DNA from: Piscirickettsiaceae bacterium
Lineage (GTDB): Bacteria > Pseudomonadota > Gammaproteobacteria > Nitrosococcales > Methylophagaceae
Reading direction: 5' to 3'
Assembly (NCBI GenBank): GCA_013215805.1
Contig: JABSQM010000005.1
Span: 62,001-126,000 of the forward strand
DNA length: 64,000 bases
Shown here: positions 33,921-44,282 of the stretch, piece after piece
Layout of the letters: each line of letters starts with the position of its first letter
Numbering within the stretch: position 1 is the first letter of the stretch
Translations under genes and position numbers: made by a program
Notes under the pieces: model-generated
Seen by the model: the letters and a program-made list of their open reading frames with translations, nothing else
Databases searched by the model: none
What the model was told of the DNA's origin: nothing

Positions 33921-34982
33921 ATGTGTAAATTATTTATTATCCTAATGCCTTTATTAGCATCAGAAAGCTTTGCTGTTGAGGTTGCCGATTTATATCAATA
34001 TCCAGTTCCTATTTTTTCTCAGAGTAAGGAAGAACGGCAACATATAGCACCTCAAGTTTTACGGCAAGTGATACTTAAGGTTGTTGGTGATCGCTCAGCT
34101 TTAGATATAATAGATTTAAGCCATATTCTTGATCAGGCAAATATATTGGTAGAACAGTTTGAGTATTTGCGCATGAATAAAATTAATGAAGATGTTAATC
34201 ATCCTGATCGATTAGCATTATTGCTTAAGTTTAACGAGGTGGCCTTGGAGAAATTGCTAACCGATCTTGGCTTGCTTACTTGGGGTCATGTAAGACCTGA
34301 TGTTTTGGCCTGGCTTGCGATAGATAATAGTGGATATCGTACCATGATAGGTGCATATAGTAGTGAATACGATATTCCTACTCTTGTCAAGAAGTCCGCA
34401 AAATTACGTGGTCTACCGATATTTATGCCGGTAATGGATCTACAGGATTATCTAGCAATTAAATTTGTTGATATATGGGAAGGTAATTTTTCAGAATCCA
34501 TCAAGATGGCGTCTCAGCGTTATGCACCAGAGGTGATAATAATTGGGCGTATTTCCATGCAGGATAATTTTAATTGTCGAATTTATTGGCATGCATTGAT
34601 TCATAATCAATCAGAAAATTGGCAATCCAAAGGTGAGTTACGAACGGCATTAACTGCCGGTATTGAAGAATTAACCGATCGTTTGGCTCGCTATTCAATG
34701 AAATTTATCCGTAGCAATAATTATAAGCAGCACGTGTTATTGCGAATTGATAACGTTAGTAACTATGCTAACTTTTCACGATTAATGAATTACCTATCAA
34801 AAGTACAATATGTCTCAGAACTACAGTTATCTAGCTTAAGCACAGGCAGGGTTAATGTTACACTTTCTTTAAAAGTCAAGAAAAGAGTTTTTGATGAGGT
34901 ATTGACTATGGATCTAGTGTTGAGAAAAGAAAATACAATCTATAATTCTTCTAAAGTTTTGCATTATCGGCTTTTACCTTGA
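33921..34982 (+). CDS. DUF2066 family exported protein
   Basis: The first 18 residues form a signal peptide (MCKLFIILMPLLASESFA, cleavage likely after SFA), so the mature protein is probably periplasmic or outer-membrane associated. The body matches the DUF2066 pattern common in gammaproteobacteria: VADLYQYPVPIFSQS, APQVLRQVILKVVGDRSALD, LAWLAIDNSGYRTMIG and APEVIIIGRISMQDNFNCRI. Its function is not established. Position next to purM and before the pgsA-like gene, perM and hda is the conserved gammaproteobacterial arrangement. It overlaps the next gene's TTG by 4 bases. 353 residues, intact. Confidence 0.88.
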   Translation: MCKLFIILMPLLASESFAVEVADLYQYPVPIFSQSKEERQHIAPQVLRQVILKVVGDRSALDIIDLSHILDQANILVEQFEYLRMNKINEDVNHPDRLALLLKFNEVALEKLLTDLGLLTWGHVRPDVLAWLAIDNSGYRTMIGAYSSEYDIPTLVKKSAKLRGLPIFMPVMDLQDYLAIKFVDIWEGNFSESIKMASQRYAPEVIIIGRISMQDNFNCRIYWHALIHNQSENWQSKGELRTALTAGIEELTDRLARYSMKFIRSNNYKQHVLLRIDNVSNYANFSRLMNYLSKVQYVSELQLSSLSTGRVNVTLSLKVKKRVFDEVLTMDLVLRKENTIYNSSKVLHYRLLP

Positions 34983-35518
34983 GCCCTAAAGATATACCAA
35001 ATATCATATCAATGTTAAGAATTATTCTAATAATTCCTATTATTGGAGCTATACTAACGGGGCAATTTGTACTTGCCTTGATGTTATCTGCTGTGGCCGG
35101 CATATCAGATGCTTTAGATGGTTTCTTAGCTAATAATTATCATTGGAAATCGCGCTTGGGTTCCATTCTTGACCCTATAGCAGATAAGCTATTATTAGTT
35201 GCGAGCTTCACTACTTTGGTCTGGTTGGGATTACTACCAATGTGGTTGTTATGGGTAGTTATAGGTCGTGACTTATTGATTGTCATTGGTGGTCTCACTT
35301 ATCATTATGTCCTAGGTAAGTTTGAACTATTGCCATTATGGAGCAGTAAAATAAATACCTTTATACAAATAGCATTAGTATTATTGGTAATGATACAGCA
35401 GCAATGGATGACGGAATTAAGGCAATTAGTGATAATTGGAAAGTGGTTAGTGGTTGCCAGCGTCATTAATAGTGGCACTGAATATATTTTGGTATGGGGA
35501 GTGCGTGCATGTAAATAA
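34979..35518 (+). CDS. CDP-alcohol phosphatidyltransferase family protein (PgsA-like)
   Basis: An integral membrane enzyme of the family that swaps CMP on CDP-diacylglycerol for an alcohol, making phospholipid head groups. The family motif is visible in DALDGFLANNYHWKSRLG followed by SILDPIADK: the three aspartates before and after the gap are kept, though the position usually held by Arg or Lys after DGxxA is Asn. Four or more hydrophobic segments surround it (for example WLGLLPMWLLWVVIG). It starts at TTG in a TTGA overlap with the DUF2066 stop. The true PgsA is usually about 180 residues like this, but the DUF2066-adjacent paralogue is a separate subfamily, so the exact head group is uncertain. 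Confidence 0.85.
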   Translation: MSPKDIPNIISMLRIILIIPIIGAILTGQFVLALMLSAVAGISDALDGFLANNYHWKSRLGSILDPIADKLLLVASFTTLVWLGLLPMWLLWVVIGRDLLIVIGGLTYHYVLGKFELLPLWSSKINTFIQIALVLLVMIQQQWMTELRQLVIIGKWLVVASVINSGTEYILVWGVRACK

Positions 35519-35529
35519 ATGAAGAAGTA

Positions 35530-36544
35530 CTAATAATTGATGGAGATAAACTATTAGTTGTGGTCATTTAAATCTTTGCTGGCTGTTTGTTTTATTAATC
35601 ATCCCCGGTATTAACGCCATTCTTCATACCGGCATCATTGGCATATATGACAGATCCATTTCTGATAAATTGGAGAGGTACGAACTATTTAGAACGGTAT
35701 GAGTATCAACAGTGTGTTTAGTGTTGATTATTTTACATTATTAGTATTGATGCTCTTGCTTGGCTCTCAGTCTGATTTTTTATTAATGAAATGACCCGAG
35801 TATGCAATATTATTAATATCATACCTTACCATCGTAGTCAACTTCGATACATTTGCCTGCTGATTTATTTAATATCAATACTATCACATAATATTTAATC
35901 AATTATTGGAGAGAAGTTGGTCCGTTTTTCGGAGGATTTGTTAGTCATATGACACGTTGTAGTGCTATAATTTTATAATTGATTGTTAATTTGACGCTAA
36001 TATTTATTGGTAACTCTTTATTTGTTACGTGATTGGCATTTGCTGGTAACTCACTTTAAAGCGTTATTACCTAGGTAGTACACTAAAAGTTATTAGTTTA
36101 TCGCTGGGATGTGATAAGATGTTATCGTCCTTTATATGAGGACAATTAATGGTTATGATGACTCTAACAGTTATTTATACTATTGGTCTTTCAATAATCG
36201 GCATGTAATTGGGATTATTAATAGATTTATTTGCAGGTATCCTAAATTTTATACCCTATTTAGGTTTGATCATAGGTATTATATTTTCTGGAATATCTGT
36301 ATTTTTGCAATTTTACGATTTGATGCCTGTGATAATAATTACTCCTGTATTTGTTATTGCTCGAATGATAAAAGTTGTAGTGCTCACTCCAAGATCTGTA
36401 GGTGGACATATTGGACTTCATCCAGTCGCTCTAATATTGTCAGGAGGACAATTATTTAATCTCATTGGCGCATTGTTGGCATTGCCCATTGCATCTTCTG
36501 TCATGTCATTACATGCGCCATGTATATTAACATTATATGAATAG
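35530..36544 (+). pseudogene. perM: Dead AI-2E/PerM family transporter gene
   Basis: PerM-type proteins are multi-span membrane permeases. The C-terminal third is still legible as one open frame at 36209-36544 (GILNFIPYLGLIIGIIFSGI, then GGHIGLHPVALILSGGQLFN). Just before it the same frame reads MTLTVIYTIGLSIIGM and hits a TAA, and 11 codons earlier a TGA replaces the residue before GQL. The N-terminal part survives only in pieces, such as FIPASLAYMTDPF at 35623 onward, followed by frameshifts. The position after the pgsA-like gene and before hda is where relatives keep an intact perM. Several independent lesions make function impossible. Confidence 0.88.
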
Positions 36545-36599
36545 TTTTTTGTATTCTTATATTTATTTGTAATTATTGGACCTGACACACAATTAATAT

Positions 36600-37261
36600 T
36601 GTGTTTAAAGCCCTAGAAATTCTATTATCTATATAATTATCATTCTGGCCAATCTTGAATTAATTAGATGTCAATTGAGTGTTGTAATTTAAGAACCATG
36701 AATGTTATCCATGTATGGTAAAATTCTGACGAGAGTCAATCATATTTATTAATTATATATGCTAAAAAGTTCAAGATGCGGGGGCGTAATGTTATATGCC
36801 TCCTATTATTTAAACTAATAAATACTACTGATTTTAAAATTTTGCCTTTAATGAAGTATTTAGAACTATTTATTCTTTATGAAATTGATGTAACTATTGG
36901 CAAAAATGAGTGGAAAGAAGCTTTATCTTATTGCTCCAATCATATCCGATCATCTTCAGGGGGGGCATTATTGATGACCTCTAATATAAAGTCTGATTTA
37001 CCAGATCCATGTTTACGATTAACTATGGCACTTATTTACTAATCGCAAATAATGAATTATAGAAATAAACAGCAGGCCTTAGTTATTACAGAACAGTCTT
37101 GTTGTTTAATGTTCGTTGGGTACGTAGCTCAACACCTACTACTTAATTATAGTCATGATATGACATACTTAATATTCATATTACGGAATCTCGACAATAC
37201 ATCATTGGCAGATAATAGACGTTTAATAAATTTAATTTATCAATCAAGTATTGTCGGATGA
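36600..37261 (+). pseudogene. hda: Dead hda gene (DnaA inactivator)
   Basis: Hda is the AAA+ partner of the clamp that triggers ATP hydrolysis by DnaA after initiation. The relic reads, in shifting frames, a broken P-loop region (GKILTRVNHIY), then LPLMKYLELFILYEID and KNEWKEALSYCSNHIRSSSG, and in the C-terminal part LLLNYSHDMTYLIFILRNLD with SLADNRRLINLIYQSS. Two of the pieces are in one frame separated by a TAA at 37040-37042, where relatives have the codon for Gln after LIY (CAA to TAA). There is also at least one frameshift between the N-terminal pieces. Its stop TGA still overlaps the ATG of the next gene, showing the original operon join. Confidence 0.85.
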
Positions 37262-38196
37262 ATAAATCAGAACTTACAGTAATATTGCCTAATTTTGCGG
37301 TCGTGCTTCAGCAAAAGATAAATAATAGGCTTCTGCCCAAAATATTAAAAAAAGCTATTAAGAGATCGACCTTTAGAGCCGATAAAACTGGATTAGAGCG
37401 TCGTCTAATCAACCATTTTTATGTTAATAACATTAAGAGCTCTGATTTGCCAATGGCGAGTTTGCGTACACCAGAAGCTACCGTTCTTTGTTCCGACCCT
37501 TGTTATTTGCATGTTGACCGCGATCGTTTATTATTATTTGCACATAATCTCGACATTACTGAGGATGAGGTAGGCGAGTTTATTGCTGCGATTCAACCTT
37601 TATTAATTAATTTTAGCGCTACAATGATCAACATCAACTTGAATCAGTGGATTATTAGGCTTGAATCGTTTCCAAATTTAGACTTTACCGCTTTACCGGA
37701 GATAATAGGACAATCCGTACATAATCATTTGCCTATTGGCGACAAACAAGCAAGATTATCATGGCTACGATTGTGGAATGAAATACAAATGGTGTTATCA
37801 GCATTGCCATTAAATAAATTACGAAAACAGAAGGGGCAATTTCCTGTCAACAGTATTTGGTTTTGGGGAAAGTGTGACTTCAGTATTCGGAAGCAAGTTT
37901 GGAAAGGTTGTGCTGGGAAAAGCGTGTTATTGAGACAGTTAGCATTGAGATTCCATGTTGAACATCAATTAGATATTGATAAAGTCGATATCACTTATAA
38001 TGTTGGTCACTACTTAGTAGTTTGCGATCTATTAAATTTTGAGGGCAATTGGTTGGAACAATTTGCTGTATCTAGTGAATACTTATCTAAGATGTGGCAA
38101 GCACTGAGATGGAATAAATTGGCAAAACTAACATTAGAGGTGCCCAATCTTGGTACTTATCAACTAACATCCTTCGACTGTTGGAAATTACTGTGA
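37258..38196 (+). CDS. COG4255-like conserved protein of unknown function
   Basis: The 312-residue product resembles proteins in gammaproteobacteria that databases often label phosphoglycerate mutase or COG4255; the function is unproven. Recognisable landmarks are CSDPCYLHVDRDRLLLFAH, WNEIQMVLSALPLNKLRKQK, GQFPVNSIWFWGKCDF and the C-terminal half with FEGNWLEQF. It has no signal peptide or membrane span. The ATG overlaps the stop of the dead hda by 4 bases, so it was once translated by coupling from hda. With perM and hda broken, its expression must now come from residual read-through or a new promoter. The body is free of stops, so it may still be under selection, or its decay may only be starting. 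Confidence 0.75.
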   Translation: MNKSELTVILPNFAVVLQQKINNRLLPKILKKAIKRSTFRADKTGLERRLINHFYVNNIKSSDLPMASLRTPEATVLCSDPCYLHVDRDRLLLFAHNLDITEDEVGEFIAAIQPLLINFSATMININLNQWIIRLESFPNLDFTALPEIIGQSVHNHLPIGDKQARLSWLRLWNEIQMVLSALPLNKLRKQKGQFPVNSIWFWGKCDFSIRKQVWKGCAGKSVLLRQLALRFHVEHQLDIDKVDITYNVGHYLVVCDLLNFEGNWLEQFAVSSEYLSKMWQALRWNKLAKLTLEVPNLGTYQLTSFDCWKLL

Positions 38197-38572
38197 TTAA
38201 GAGCGCTTTAAAATAGCGGTAGATGACATCATGTTCTATCTTAGGTTTTAACACATTATCCAATAAGATATCTGTGCTTTAAGTCATAAATTGAAAGTTT
38301 TATAAATTTGTATAAATGTATGCAGTTTTATAAGTTTGATAGTAATTGATATTAGTTATATTAACTATTTTATCTCACAATTCAGGATGATTCACCTTTA
38401 TATTTTGTTCGTTGATATAAGTAAATATTCATATGCACAATATGTTTTTTCAAATTAATATTTGTCTCAAAATCCAGCATTGAGTTGCTATTCCGATATC
38501 TTACGAATATGAATGTATTACTTTATAAATAAATGGCATTATAAAGGATATGTGTTTTTATGCATATAAAAT
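38197..38572. other. Convergent gap before oadB
   Basis: No gene is seen. The two flanking genes converge here, so it should contain both transcript ends; no strong hairpin with a T-run was spotted. Confidence 0.4.
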
Positions 38573-39709
38573 TTAATTTAAAATATAGTTAATCAATACG
38601 CCTGCAGCAACCGTAGATCCTATAACACCGGCTACATTTGGACCCATTGCATGCATCAACAAAAAATTGTGAGGATCAGCCTCTAATCCCAATTTGTTTG
38701 ATACCCGTGCAGCCATCGGTACAGCAGAGACACCAGCAGATCCAATTAGTGGGTTAATAAGATTAGTTTTACTAACTTTATTCATTATCTTAGCCATGAT
38801 AACTCCAGAGGCTGTACCAATGCTAAAGGCAATCATACCTAGTAATAATATGCCTAATGTGGTGAAGTCTAAAAATTTATCCGCGCTAAGTTTTGATCCA
38901 ATGGCTAAACCTAGAAATATAGTCACGGTATTGATTAATGAATTTTGGGTGGTGGCGCTTAAGCGATCAACTACAGAACATTCTTTCATTAGGTTGCCGA
39001 AGCAGAACATACCTAATAAGGGTGTGGAATCAGGCAGTAATAATGCCACCAAAATAAGTAATAGTAATGGAAATATTATTTTCTCAAGATGGGATACCTG
39101 GCGTTGTTGAACCATTCGTATTTTACGTTCGGCCTCAGTTGTTAATAGTCGCATGATGGGCGGTTGGATCAGTGGTACCAAAGCCATATATGAGTACGAT
39201 GCTACTGCAATTGCACCCAATAGGTCTGGTGCTAATTTATTGGCGACATAGATGGAAGTTGGACCATCAGCTCCACCTATGATTCCAATGGCCGCTGCAT
39301 CGGCAAGTTTAAAATCGAAAATACCTAATGTTGATAACAAAACTGCACCTAATAGGGTAGCAAAAATACCAAACTGGGCTGCTGCTCCTAAGAATAATGT
39401 TTTTGGATTGGCAAGTAAGGGACCAAAATCGGTCATTGCGCCTATACCTATGAATATGATGAGAGGAAAAGCACTACTTTCTATACCCACATTATAAAAA
39501 ATATATAAAATACCACCAGATTCCGATAATCCAGCGCCAGGAATATTGGTTAATATTCCACCAAAACCAATAGGAACAAGTAGTAATGGTTCAAATTCTT
39601 TCTTAATTGCCAAATAAAGTAATAATATGCTTATAGCAATCATAAAAATTTGACCAGCTGATATCTGATAAATACCAGTGTTATTCCACATATTTAATAA
39701 TTGTTCCAT
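38573..39709 (-). CDS. oadB: Oxaloacetate decarboxylase beta subunit (Na+ pump)
   Basis: OadB is the membrane carboxyl-lyase that decarboxylates carboxybiotin and pumps sodium ions outward. It has many hydrophobic helices and the family's key segment [19 protein letters not shown] containing the essential Asp. Other landmarks are [15 protein letters not shown] and the C-terminal [19 protein letters not shown]. At 378 residues it is slightly shorter than the roughly 430 of Klebsiella-type OadB. It begins 10 bases after the oadA stop with TAAGGT as ribosome binding site, and is the last gene of an oadG-oadA-oadB operon transcribed on the minus strand. Confidence 0.95.
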   Translation of the reverse strand: MEQLLNMWNNTGIYQISAGQIFMIAISILLLYLAIKKEFEPLLLVPIGFGGILTNIPGAGLSESGGILYIFYNVGIESSAFPLIIFIGIGAMTDFGPLLANPKTLFLGAAAQFGIFATLLGAVLLSTLGIFDFKLADAAAIGIIGGADGPTSIYVANKLAPDLLGAIAVASYSYMALVPLIQPPIMRLLTTEAERKIRMVQQRQVSHLEKIIFPLLLLILVALLLPDSTPLLGMFCFGNLMKECSVVDRLSATTQNSLINTVTIFLGLAIGSKLSADKFLDFTTLGILLLGMIAFSIGTASGVIMAKIMNKVSKTNLINPLIGSAGVSAVPMAARVSNKLGLEADPHNFLLMHAMGPNVAGVIGSTVAAGVLINYILN

Positions 39710-39718
39710 GTTTATACC

Positions 39719-41503
39719 TTATACAATTGAGATGAGATGGTCGCCAACTTTTACTTCATTGCCAGATTTAACCGATATAGATGCGATTATTCCTTCTTTA
39801 GAGGAAACAATTTGCGTTTCCATTTTCATGGCTTCTAGAATAATCAATATTTTTCCTTCTTTAACTTTTTGACCAATAGATACTTCTATGCTCCATATAT
39901 TACCTGCAAGAGGTGCTGTTATAGATTCGCCAGTAGTTTCTGCGGAGGTAAGTTTTTGTAACTTAGGAGTGACAGGTGTTGTTACCTTATCAATATGTCC
40001 TCCCTCATTAACTTGCACTACATAACTGCAACCGTTGACTGAAATAGTATATATTTCCTCATTACTAACTTTGTTTTGGCTTTCCATTAGTGCCGATTTT
40101 AAGGTTGGAATGGGCTCAAATACTTCAGGATTACCCCTATTGGATAAAAATTTCAGCCCAATTTGAGGAAATAATACATAAGTTAAAATATCATCTATTC
40201 TGCGTTCTCCTTGCTCAAGATTTATATTGTCATGAATTGCCAATTCTAATAATTTAGCTGTTAATTTGCTAATTTCTGGCTTAAGAAGATCAGCCGGTCT
40301 GCAGGTTATAGCTTCAATACCCTCTAAGACCTGTTGCTGTAATTTTAAATTAAATGGGGCCGGAGCTGTACCGTATTCACCCTTAATAATACTGGCTGTT
40401 TCAGCGGTAATAGATTGATAACGTTCACCTGTCAAGACGTTTAAAACAGCTTGAGTACCTACAATCTGTGAGGTTGGTGTTACTAGTGGAATAAACCCAA
40501 GATCTTCCCTCACGCGAGGGATTTCTGCTAGAACCTCGTCCATACGGTTACCAGCACCCTGCTCACGCAATTGGCTCTCCATATTAGTTAACATCCCACC
40601 TGGAACTTGAGCGACTAAAATACGTGAATCTGCGCCTTTAAGTGTGCCTTCCCATTTAGCATATTTTTTTCTAATGTCGTGAAAATACACTGCAATCTCT
40701 TGCAGTAAAGAAATATCAAGGCCAGTATCGTAATCGGTACCTGCGAATATAGCCACAACTGATTCTGTTGGTGAGTGCCCATAGGTCATAGACATAGAGG
40801 AAATAGAACAATCTACATTATCAACACCTGCCTCAACGCATTTCATAATGGTGGCAGTTGATAAGCCAGTAGTTGCATGAGAATGCATATGTATGGGAAT
40901 ATCGATAGCTTGTTTAAGATTTCTTACAAGCTCATAGGCAGTATAGGGTCTAAGCAATCCAGCCATATCTTTGATGCACAAAGAATGGGCACCCATATCT
41001 TCTATTCGTTTAGCTAAATCTATCCACATTTTGGAGTTATGCGCGGGGCTAACTGTATATGAAATTGCACCTTGAGCATGGCACTCATTGTCTCGAACAG
41101 CTTTCAATGCTACTCTCAAGTTCCTCGGGTCATTCATTGCATCAAATATACGAAATACGTCCACACCGTTTAGAGCTGCCCGTTCAATAAAAATTTTAAC
41201 TACATCATCAGCATAATGACGGTAGCCAAGTAAGCTTTGCCCACGTAATAACATTTGTTGTGGTGTATTAGGCATAGCCTCTTTTAAACTACGAAGGCGG
41301 TGCCATGGATCTTCGCCTAAATAGCGAATACATGCATCAAAGGTTGCCCCACCCCATGTTTCAACTGACCAGTAACCTACCTGATCTAGTTTTTCTGCAA
41401 TCGGCAACATATCATCAAGGCGCAGTCTAGTCGCAAATAAAGACTGATGTGCATCACGCAAAACAACGTCAGTGATACCTAATGCTATTTTTTTTTCGGT
41501 CAT
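39719..41503 (-). CDS. oadA: Oxaloacetate decarboxylase alpha subunit (biotin-containing)
   Basis: OadA is the carboxyltransferase that moves CO2 from oxaloacetate to its own biotin. The N-terminal carboxyltransferase domain carries the metal- and substrate-binding [30 protein letters not shown] and [19 protein letters not shown] conserved region follows, then a flexible linker and a C-terminal biotinyl domain with the biotin lysine at about residue 560 in EAMKMETQ. 594 residues, full length. AAGG lies 7 bases before the ATG. It needs biotin protein ligase from elsewhere in the genome. The pathway role here, anaplerosis in reverse with sodium export, is inferred. Confidence 0.97.
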   Translation of the reverse strand: MTEKKIALGITDVVLRDAHQSLFATRLRLDDMLPIAEKLDQVGYWSVETWGGATFDACIRYLGEDPWHRLRSLKEAMPNTPQQMLLRGQSLLGYRHYADDVVKIFIERAALNGVDVFRIFDAMNDPRNLRVALKAVRDNECHAQGAISYTVSPAHNSKMWIDLAKRIEDMGAHSLCIKDMAGLLRPYTAYELVRNLKQAIDIPIHMHSHATTGLSTATIMKCVEAGVDNVDCSISSMSMTYGHSPTESVVAIFAGTDYDTGLDISLLQEIAVYFHDIRKKYAKWEGTLKGADSRILVAQVPGGMLTNMESQLREQGAGNRMDEVLAEIPRVREDLGFIPLVTPTSQIVGTQAVLNVLTGERYQSITAETASIIKGEYGTAPAPFNLKLQQQVLEGIEAITCRPADLLKPEISKLTAKLLELAIHDNINLEQGERRIDDILTYVLFPQIGLKFLSNRGNPEVFEPIPTLKSALMESQNKVSNEEIYTISVNGCSYVVQVNEGGHIDKVTTPVTPKLQKLTSAETTGESITAPLAGNIWSIEVSIGQKVKEGKILIILEAMKMETQIVSSKEGIIASISVKSGNEVKVGDHLISIV

Positions 41504-41524
41504 ATTGATGCCTTAGTAGTAATA

Positions 41525-41833
41525 TTAGCTAATGTGTTTGTTTTTATCGTGCGAGCGGCGGTATTTATGTATTGCAGCCGACAAAATTCCGATAAGATAA
41601 TTATTGGTATCAGATGCATTCTTGGTTCGATCATCCTTATTTTTATGTTGGTCGATTTCGAGTGGAGTAGGTGCGTCATCCTTTTCCAAGGAATCTATTC
41701 TTGCCTCATACTTGATTATGATCCATGACATCATCGATGTAACGATTACTAATAATGTTAAAAAAACAAAAACAAAGCTAATGCCAAATGCCATTAGGGT
41801 GACCCCCTCACTTAACAAGTCAAATTCATTCAT
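41525..41833 (-). CDS. oadG: Oxaloacetate decarboxylase gamma subunit
   Basis: OadG is the small membrane subunit that anchors OadA and OadB and stabilises the pump. The 102-residue protein has one N-terminal transmembrane segment (FGISFVFVFLTLLVIVTSMM, about residues 16-35), then a polar, charged tail with several acidic and basic residues and a His-rich end (HKYRRSHDKNKH), typical of the zinc-binding tail of the family. It lies 21 bases before oadA and starts the operon. Sequence is poorly conserved across the family, so identification relies on length, topology and place. Confidence 0.88.
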   Translation of the reverse strand: MNEFDLLSEGVTLMAFGISFVFVFLTLLVIVTSMMSWIIIKYEARIDSLEKDDAPTPLEIDQHKNKDDRTKNASDTNNYLIGILSAAIHKYRRSHDKNKHIS

Positions 41834-43370
41834 CTACCTAATCCTCAACCATAATAATTTAAATTTTACTTGAATAATTATGTTATTGATATAATCATGG
41901 CGTAATTTACGTTTGTTTTGCGGAATGTTATTCATTATAAATTTAGCCATACTATTTATTATATGCGCCTTAATATATTTTATAATTATAGGTACAGTAT
42001 TTGTGATATACAATTATGTTAATATTTGAGCAGTGCCTTATTATTATTTTCGTTGTTCATTTATATCAGAATTTTATAATATTGTATCTATAAATACACA
42101 TGTATTATAAATCACAATACTGTTACATAGAAACATATGATATTTTAGGAATCAGGGATGTGGTCATTCAGGATATTATCTTTAATTATTAAATTTATAT
42201 AAAAGTAATTTGGGTATTTATTAATATTTGGCTTGCCTGTAATATGTAGATCTATGGTTAAGACTTTGAGAAAATTATTTTAATAGTAGACGAACAGGTT
42301 TAGTATTAATAATGTTGAGACAATTCAGGCATTTTATATATATGATCTTAATTTACCTTTTGTAATTCGGGACAAATATAATCTGAAAATTGTAATAAAT
42401 AATCATATAAAATTCATTTTAGTCTCTAAACATAGGAAAATATCCCGAAACAAAACTGATTATATCCCGTATAATGCGTTTTAAAAAATGTTATTTCGTG
42501 TTCTAAATTAAATTTTAGATCCAAAAGTTGACAGTCATGTTAAACATGAATAATTCAGAGGTAACACTGTCAATTAGTAGTATAAAAATAATATCACCGT
42601 AAAATTATGACTAGAATTAAGTTTTTTATAATATTTTAGGCTTTTAGTTTAAGAGAATCAAGTAGAGTCCTGCGCAAATAATTTTAAGTGATATATCTTT
42701 TCATGTGTAATTATTTTTCATATTTGTAAAAGTATTTCTAATTTATAAATTTTGTAACGTTGAGTATTTGGTTTGTCCTCTATTAGCGATATCAATTGGA
42801 TTAATTATCTGCGTTCATCACCTCATGCAGGAGCATTGTAACATCAAATATAATCGCGAATTTTGACTTAGGGAAAAGTTTTAATATGGTTGTACATATT
42901 AATTATTCGTCAGTAATTTCATTACTTCATGTAGCCTTTATAAATATATTATGCATGTTATATATATCAAAATCTGAGGTAGAGTAGATAAATTAAACTT
43001 AATTTAGTTGATTGTCAATGAGCATGCCTTGCTTTACCAATATCTCTACTCCATTAATATCACTTAATCATTTAAGATGTTCGTCAAAATGCAGTATCTA
43101 ATGGTAGGTGATGAAATTGTTATGATGAATCTTTGATGCTTGATAAGCACGTTTTCTATATTTTATTGTTTCAAGTTAGCAAAATTATACTAAAAATATA
43201 GCAAATTTAGCAAATATATTTAGTGGATGGTGTCTGATAACTTATTATAATGAGGTCTACATGTTGTTATTTTGCTATGAGAGTTACCAAAATATAAAAA
43301 TCTTGCCTATTTATATTTTTTGATATAAAAAATTTTATGTACATTTCTAATTTATCATAGGAATCAAAAC
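41834..43370. other. 1.5 kb gap upstream of exonuclease gene
   Basis: No gene and no relic I can name. In pseudomonads a CBS/DUF294 nucleotidyltransferase gene usually sits before this exonuclease, and it may have decayed here, but I could not read any of its motifs. A small hairpin TCATGT-TAA-ACATGA occurs near 42537-42551. The oadG promoter must lie close to 41840-41950. Confidence 0.4.
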
Positions 43371-44282
43371 ATGACCGAAGAATCTCTAAAGTTTCCTTTA
43401 GAACGTTTAGCAGAAATATCAGAGCAAGAAAATAATTTCAGACTACTTGAACGTATTCCCTTCACTAGTATAAATCTAAGATGGCCGTTTAATTTATCTA
43501 AACCATTAGGAGATGAATTACCCATGGTACTATTAGATACAGAAACCACGGGTATTTCTGCTGATAATGAATCTATCATTGAAATCGGTATGATCAAAGT
43601 TACTTATAGCCCATCGGCACAAAGAATTGTATCTATTATGGATGTTATTAGTTTATATGAATACCCAGGTAAACCAATTCCAGAGTTCATTACAAAACTA
43701 ACCGGTATTACTGATAAGATGGTATGTGGAAATAGAATTGATGATACGCTAGTGAATAGCTGGCTATCCGATGATCCTTTAGTCATTGCACATAATGCTA
43801 AGTTTGATCGTCCATTTTTTGAGAAACGTTTTATGGCATTGAATCACCTACGCTGGGGATGTTCTTCGAGTGGTATCGATTGGATCTCTCTAGGCTTTGA
43901 AAGCCGTAAATTAGAATATTTATTACTACGATTAGGCTGGTTTTATGAAGGGCATCGTGCTGTGGCAGATGCATTAGCTATAGCTTGGTTATTGTACCTG
44001 TTGCCTGACACGGTATCAAGTTTACTTTCTGGAATTAACCATAGAACTATAATAGTACGAGCATTCGGAGCACCATTTAAGGTCAAGGATTATCTTAGGG
44101 AGCAAGGATATCGTTGGAATAATGGCATTGGTATGAATTGCAACAAGCATTGGTATAGAGAGATAGGTGAAGATGGATTGCTGGAAGAGAAAAATTTTCT
44201 TAATGATTTGTACCATAACGGTTCTAAACAGGCACATTATGATTATGTAGATGCTAGAAATCGTTTTAAGGCGCTATTTTAG
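43371..44282 (+). CDS. DnaQ-like 3'-5' exonuclease domain protein
   Basis: A DEDDh-type exonuclease of the DnaQ/RNase T superfamily. Motif I is DTETTG (Asp56, Glu58), motif II is AHNAKFDRPFFEKRF, and motif III is EGHRAVADALAIAWLL, with the His and Asp of the active site. The fold is followed by a C-terminal extension of about 90 residues with REQGYRWN and KHWYREI, a small domain found in homologs of this family but without known role. The N-terminus carries about 45 residues before the nuclease core. TAGGA lies 8 bases ahead of the ATG. Substrate is unknown; it is probably not the replicative proofreading subunit, because of its length and extra domain. Confidence 0.85.
   Translation: MTEESLKFPLERLAEISEQENNFRLLERIPFTSINLRWPFNLSKPLGDELPMVLLDTETTGISADNESIIEIGMIKVTYSPSAQRIVSIMDVISLYEYPGKPIPEFITKLTGITDKMVCGNRIDDTLVNSWLSDDPLVIAHNAKFDRPFFEKRFMALNHLRWGCSSSGIDWISLGFESRKLEYLLLRLGWFYEGHRAVADALAIAWLLYLLPDTVSSLLSGINHRTIIVRAFGAPFKVKDYLREQGYRWNNGIGMNCNKHWYREIGEDGLLEEKNFLNDLYHNGSKQAHYDYVDARNRFKALF

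Noticed and set aside
36136-36459. A 107-codon open frame in a second frame over the perM relic
   Set aside because: It is a shadow of the PerM reading, which carries the recognisable conserved residues.
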